A stretch of DNA of 64,000 bases from Planctomyces sp. (GTDB taxonomy: Bacteria > Planctomycetota > Planctomycetia > Planctomycetales > Planctomycetaceae), in NCBI GenBank assembly GCA_016795105.1, contig JAEUIH010000002.1, positions 62,001 to 126,000 of the forward strand. Direction: 5' to 3'. This document shows positions 61,444-64,000 of the stretch, piece after piece; position 1 is the first letter of the stretch, and each line of letters opens with the position of its first letter. Both the position numbers and the translations under genes were made by a program. Below the pieces are notes generated by a model, which was not told the DNA's origin, made no database searches, and was given only the letters and a program-made list of their open reading frames with translations.

Positions 61444-61873
61444 GGCAGATTGGCTCCTGAACTGCGAACAACGGCACCACAGACAAAAGCAAAACGCAGG
61501 TTCGAGCGGAACAAACTTCGACGTCCGCGAACCCGAAATGGCGTCGCATTTCCTGTGGTTGATTGTGTTTTTTGAGGCACCGCATTACGAACTCCAGGGA
61601 GATCATCCTTGGCAATGGGGGAAGTTTAGGCCATGAATTCTCGTTGTGTTGAGAAAAACAGACGGGTTTTGAGTGATCTACGAGACTCCTGGTGAGGGAA
61701 TAATCAGGCTTGCTGGAGCGAACGGTACGGGAAACACCCGACTTTCATCAGAGACATCGTTTTACAACCGACGACTTGAACCGTAAGTGTTTTGAAGCGA
61801 GAATGTTAAGTCCTGTCAGTTTTCATTTGCGGCATCGCCGAACGAGTTGCTAACGTCGTGAGGAGATTGTTCT
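61444..61873. other. Divergent intergenic region, no gene seen
   Basis: 430 bp between the diguanylate cyclase and VWA genes. Short open frames on both strands lack ribosome binding sites or recognisable motifs. Promoters for both genes must be here. No strong hairpin or repeat was found. Confidence 0.35.
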
Positions 61874-63799
61874 GTGATTGCGATGGTTCGAAATCTCCCT
61901 TCAGTCGTCATTTCACTGTCCGTCCACGCGGGCGTCATTCTGCTTTTGATGCTGGTGCCGGTGTACGTACCGGAACTCATGCCGGAATTGATGCTGGAAT
62001 CTGTCCGCACAGACGAGAAGCCGCAGGAAGAACTGACGCGGGAACTGGATCTGCAGACCACAGCGGCGACCTCCCTGAATGTCATCGCGGGAGGTACTCC
62101 GTCAACATCTGTTGGTGCTGCCAACCAGCCAGCCGCCGCTCCAGTCAATGTCCAGAAGGCGAACGTCATGCGGGAAGTCGATGTACGTCCCGCTGTCTCC
62201 GATGTCTATTTGCCCTCCGATGAACTCATCAGTATGGAGCTCGGCGAAGGTGAGATCACCGGGGAAGTCGGATCGATGGTGGAGGGCTACGGCAATGCCA
62301 TGGGGATCGTCACCCAGGAATTGCTCCGAATGATGCGAATTCAGAAAGTCACCGTTATCTGGCTGTTTGACGAATCTGAAAGCCTTGTGGATGACCGACA
62401 GGAGATCAAGGAAAATTATCTTCGGGTCTACGATGAACTCGGCATCGCAGCAAATCAGGATGAAGACCTTCGCAAGGGAAGTGAGTTGCTTTTAACAGTC
62501 GTTGCCAGTTACGGTTCCACTGTGCATCAGTTGACGCCGCGACCAACAGCAGATGCAACCCAGATTCGCAACGCGATTGACCTGATTCCAGTCGATGAAT
62601 CCGGCCAGGAAAACATGTGTCAGTCGATTGCGGCTGTCATTAACGAATACAAGCAGCAGGCGATTCGAGGAAAACGTAAGCTCGCTGTGATTGTGGTCTC
62701 GGACGAATCCGGTGACGATGGTGGTGCCGTGGAAGAAGCCATCGTAGCGGCTCGCCAGGCGAAGGCGCCTGTATATTTCATGGGTCGTGAAAGTACGTTT
62801 GGCTATCCCTACGCCCATCACCGCTGGATTCACAAAGAGAGCGGAGAACATTTCTGGATTCAAATTCGGCGTGGTCCGGAAACTGCGTTTCCTGAATGTC
62901 TGCAGTGGAACGGTCTGCACGCTCGATGGGACGTTCAGGTTGCTGGATTTGGACCCTATGAACAGGTGAGAATCGCGAGGGAGACAGGAGGGATCTACTT
63001 TGTGCTTCCCGGTGAAGAAGAAGCCTTGACCGGTGACGGGGCAAATGACAAACGCAAATACGATTTTCTGGCGATGCGGGAATATCAGCCGACGCTGACT
63101 TCGCGTCCCGAATATGTGCGAGAGCGAGCGGCCAGCAAGTTTCGCGAGACTCTTTGGGCCGTCATCAGTCAGCTCAATCCAACGAACAATGATATTCTGT
63201 TCCAGTCACATGATCCGGAACTCAATATCCAGCACGAGCATTATCCTTTGCTGCCGGATGCATTCCGTCAGACGGCACAGGTCCAGATTGACCGAGCTGC
63301 CAGAGCCATGATTCTGACCAACCGAGCCATCGCAATGCTTGAAGATGTGAAGAGTCTGCGAGCATCGGAAGCAAGCCAGAGATGGAGAGCGGGCTACGAC
63401 CTGGCTCTCAGCCAGCTCTATGTGTTCCGACTTCGCCTCTACCAGTTTCTGCTCACAATCGACAAGCACGCGAACGGTATGCCGAAACTTGAAAACCCAA
63501 TGTCCAATGAGTGGAATATCTGGTGGAGTCCCACCAAGCTGGAGCCGGATGAACAGCAGTACAAGCGGCTTCAGGCTGCATTTGCATTGAAGATGTCAAG
63601 GGACGAATATCTGGCGATGGTTGTTGAAGAAGAGAATCGATCGATTGAACGACTTCAACAGGTCATCAAAGATCATCCGGGGACTCCCTGGGCTTATCGT
63701 GCTCAAAGGGAACTGAATGATGGATTTGGCTTCCGAGTGGCCGATCGTCTCTGGGACCCAAAGGGTGTTCGCAGTACAATCAAGGTCCCCAACTTCTAA
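61874..63799 (+). CDS. Membrane-anchored von Willebrand factor A-like protein
   Basis: 641 aa. The GTG at 61874 has AGGAG 8 nt upstream; the in-frame ATG at 61883 is too far from it. A membrane anchor (VVISLSVHAGVILLLMLVPV) is followed by a Glu/Thr/Ala-rich linker. A VWA-like domain covers about 155-390. Its first block is TVIWLFDESESLVDDRQEIK, where the MIDAS motif DxSxS reads DESES, and later KRKLAVIVVSDESGDDGG. The C-terminal 250 residues are mostly helical, including LDLALSQLYVFRLRLYQFLL-like segments. It probably binds a metal-dependent ligand on the outer face of the membrane. A zinc-ribbon gene follows after 23 bp. Confidence 0.85.
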   Translation: MIAMVRNLPSVVISLSVHAGVILLLMLVPVYVPELMPELMLESVRTDEKPQEELTRELDLQTTAATSLNVIAGGTPSTSVGAANQPAAAPVNVQKANVMREVDVRPAVSDVYLPSDELISMELGEGEITGEVGSMVEGYGNAMGIVTQELLRMMRIQKVTVIWLFDESESLVDDRQEIKENYLRVYDELGIAANQDEDLRKGSELLLTVVASYGSTVHQLTPRPTADATQIRNAIDLIPVDESGQENMCQSIAAVINEYKQQAIRGKRKLAVIVVSDESGDDGGAVEEAIVAARQAKAPVYFMGRESTFGYPYAHHRWIHKESGEHFWIQIRRGPETAFPECLQWNGLHARWDVQVAGFGPYEQVRIARETGGIYFVLPGEEEALTGDGANDKRKYDFLAMREYQPTLTSRPEYVRERAASKFRETLWAVISQLNPTNNDILFQSHDPELNIQHEHYPLLPDAFRQTAQVQIDRAARAMILTNRAIAMLEDVKSLRASEASQRWRAGYDLALSQLYVFRLRLYQFLLTIDKHANGMPKLENPMSNEWNIWWSPTKLEPDEQQYKRLQAAFALKMSRDEYLAMVVEEENRSIERLQQVIKDHPGTPWAYRAQRELNDGFGFRVADRLWDPKGVRSTIKVPNF

Positions 63800-63822
63800 G
63801 GAATTGTGTCAGGAAGTCTGTT

Positions 63823-64000
63823 ATGCCAATGTTTGAATTCGCCTGCGAAAAGTGCGAAAAAGAATTTGAGATGCTGGTTGACCGAAACGAATCTCCGGTA
63901 TGCCCACATTGCGGCTCGACTCGACTGGAGAAACTCATGAGCGTCTCCTCAGGCCGTGTCGCAGGTTCAAAGGCCCTCCCCATTGCCAGCTCATGTCCTC
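63823..64000 (+). CDS. FmdB-like zinc-ribbon protein, cut by right window edge
   Basis: 59 codons are visible from the ATG at 63823, which has AGGA about 8 nt upstream. It begins MPMFEFACEKCEKEFEMLVD and continues with a CPHCG pair, giving a four-cysteine zinc ribbon (CxxC...CxxC) of the FmdB/CxxC_CxxC_SSSS family. This is followed by the usual Leu-Met-Ser-rich stretch (EKLMSVSSGRVAG). Members are often called putative regulatory proteins, and the function is unproven. The frame is still open at 64000. Confidence 0.85.
   Translation, partial: MPMFEFACEKCEKEFEMLVDRNESPVCPHCGSTRLEKLMSVSSGRVAGSKALPIASSCP

Overview
The window looks like part of a Planctomycetota chromosome (Planctomycetaceae-like). 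The evidence is the gene families it carries: two PSCyt2/PSD1 (DUF1549/DUF1553) proteins, two PSCyt1 proteins with WD40 repeats, a Tat-exported DUF1501 protein, a PVC-type CxxCH heme protein with a propeller and HEAT repeats, a DUF1570 metallopeptidase, a DUF1573 protein and a Ser/Thr kinase of planctomycete layout. Genes are widely spaced, lie on both strands and often use GTG or TTG starts. No tRNA, rRNA operon, insertion sequence, prophage or CRISPR array was seen. One RNA gene, RNase P RNA (rnpB), is clear.

Layout. 1-7.5 kb: a secreted protein cut by the left edge, an S41 protease, ribosomal protein S1 with a strong terminator, a hairpin-repeat array, a DUF1573 protein and a metallophosphoesterase. 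7.6-18.6 kb: YidC, an esterase, a GAF/sigma-54 activator, a DUF1570 protease, an ABC-2 exporter pair, a small unknown gene and rnpB. 19-29.4 kb: an FHA protein, a second hairpin-repeat array, then DUF1501, a PPC-domain protein, PSCyt2/PSD1 and PSCyt1-WD40-coiled-coil, which look like one exported functional set. 29.5-39.6 kb: a TolC-like lipoprotein, a glutamine-amidotransferase-like protein without its catalytic Cys behind a hairpin-rich leader, a kinase with a degenerate receiver tail, a second PSCyt1-WD40 plus PSCyt2/PSD1 pair, a cupin and a VOC protein. 39.8-46.6 kb: the large heme protein, a GT39-like membrane protein and GlnRS. 46.7-54.2 kb: a three-gene envelope operon (cytosolic-sensor/HlyD fusion, HlyD adaptor, PqqD-like/M50/HlyD fusion) facing a divergent TolC gene. 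54.2-64 kb: a foldback element, a PQQ-type propeller, an FG-GAP/UnbV protein interrupted by an in-frame UGA, a COG2509 flavoprotein, a diguanylate cyclase, a VWA protein and a partial FmdB-like zinc ribbon.

The strongest candidate for something undescribed is the FG-GAP/UnbV gene at 56381-58750. A single in-frame TGA at 58100-58102 sits in the context PDG-UGA-TCLWR. It is followed 20 nt later by a hairpin with a perfect 7-bp stem and a 6-nt loop that fits the usual bacterial SECIS rules. I read it as a candidate 789-aa selenoprotein with a U-x-C motif. Second is the M50/HlyD/TolC export-like locus, which has adaptors, a membrane protease and an outer-membrane channel but no energised pump. 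Third is a dispersed repeat family whose 5-bp hairpin stem shows a compensatory base-pair exchange between loci.
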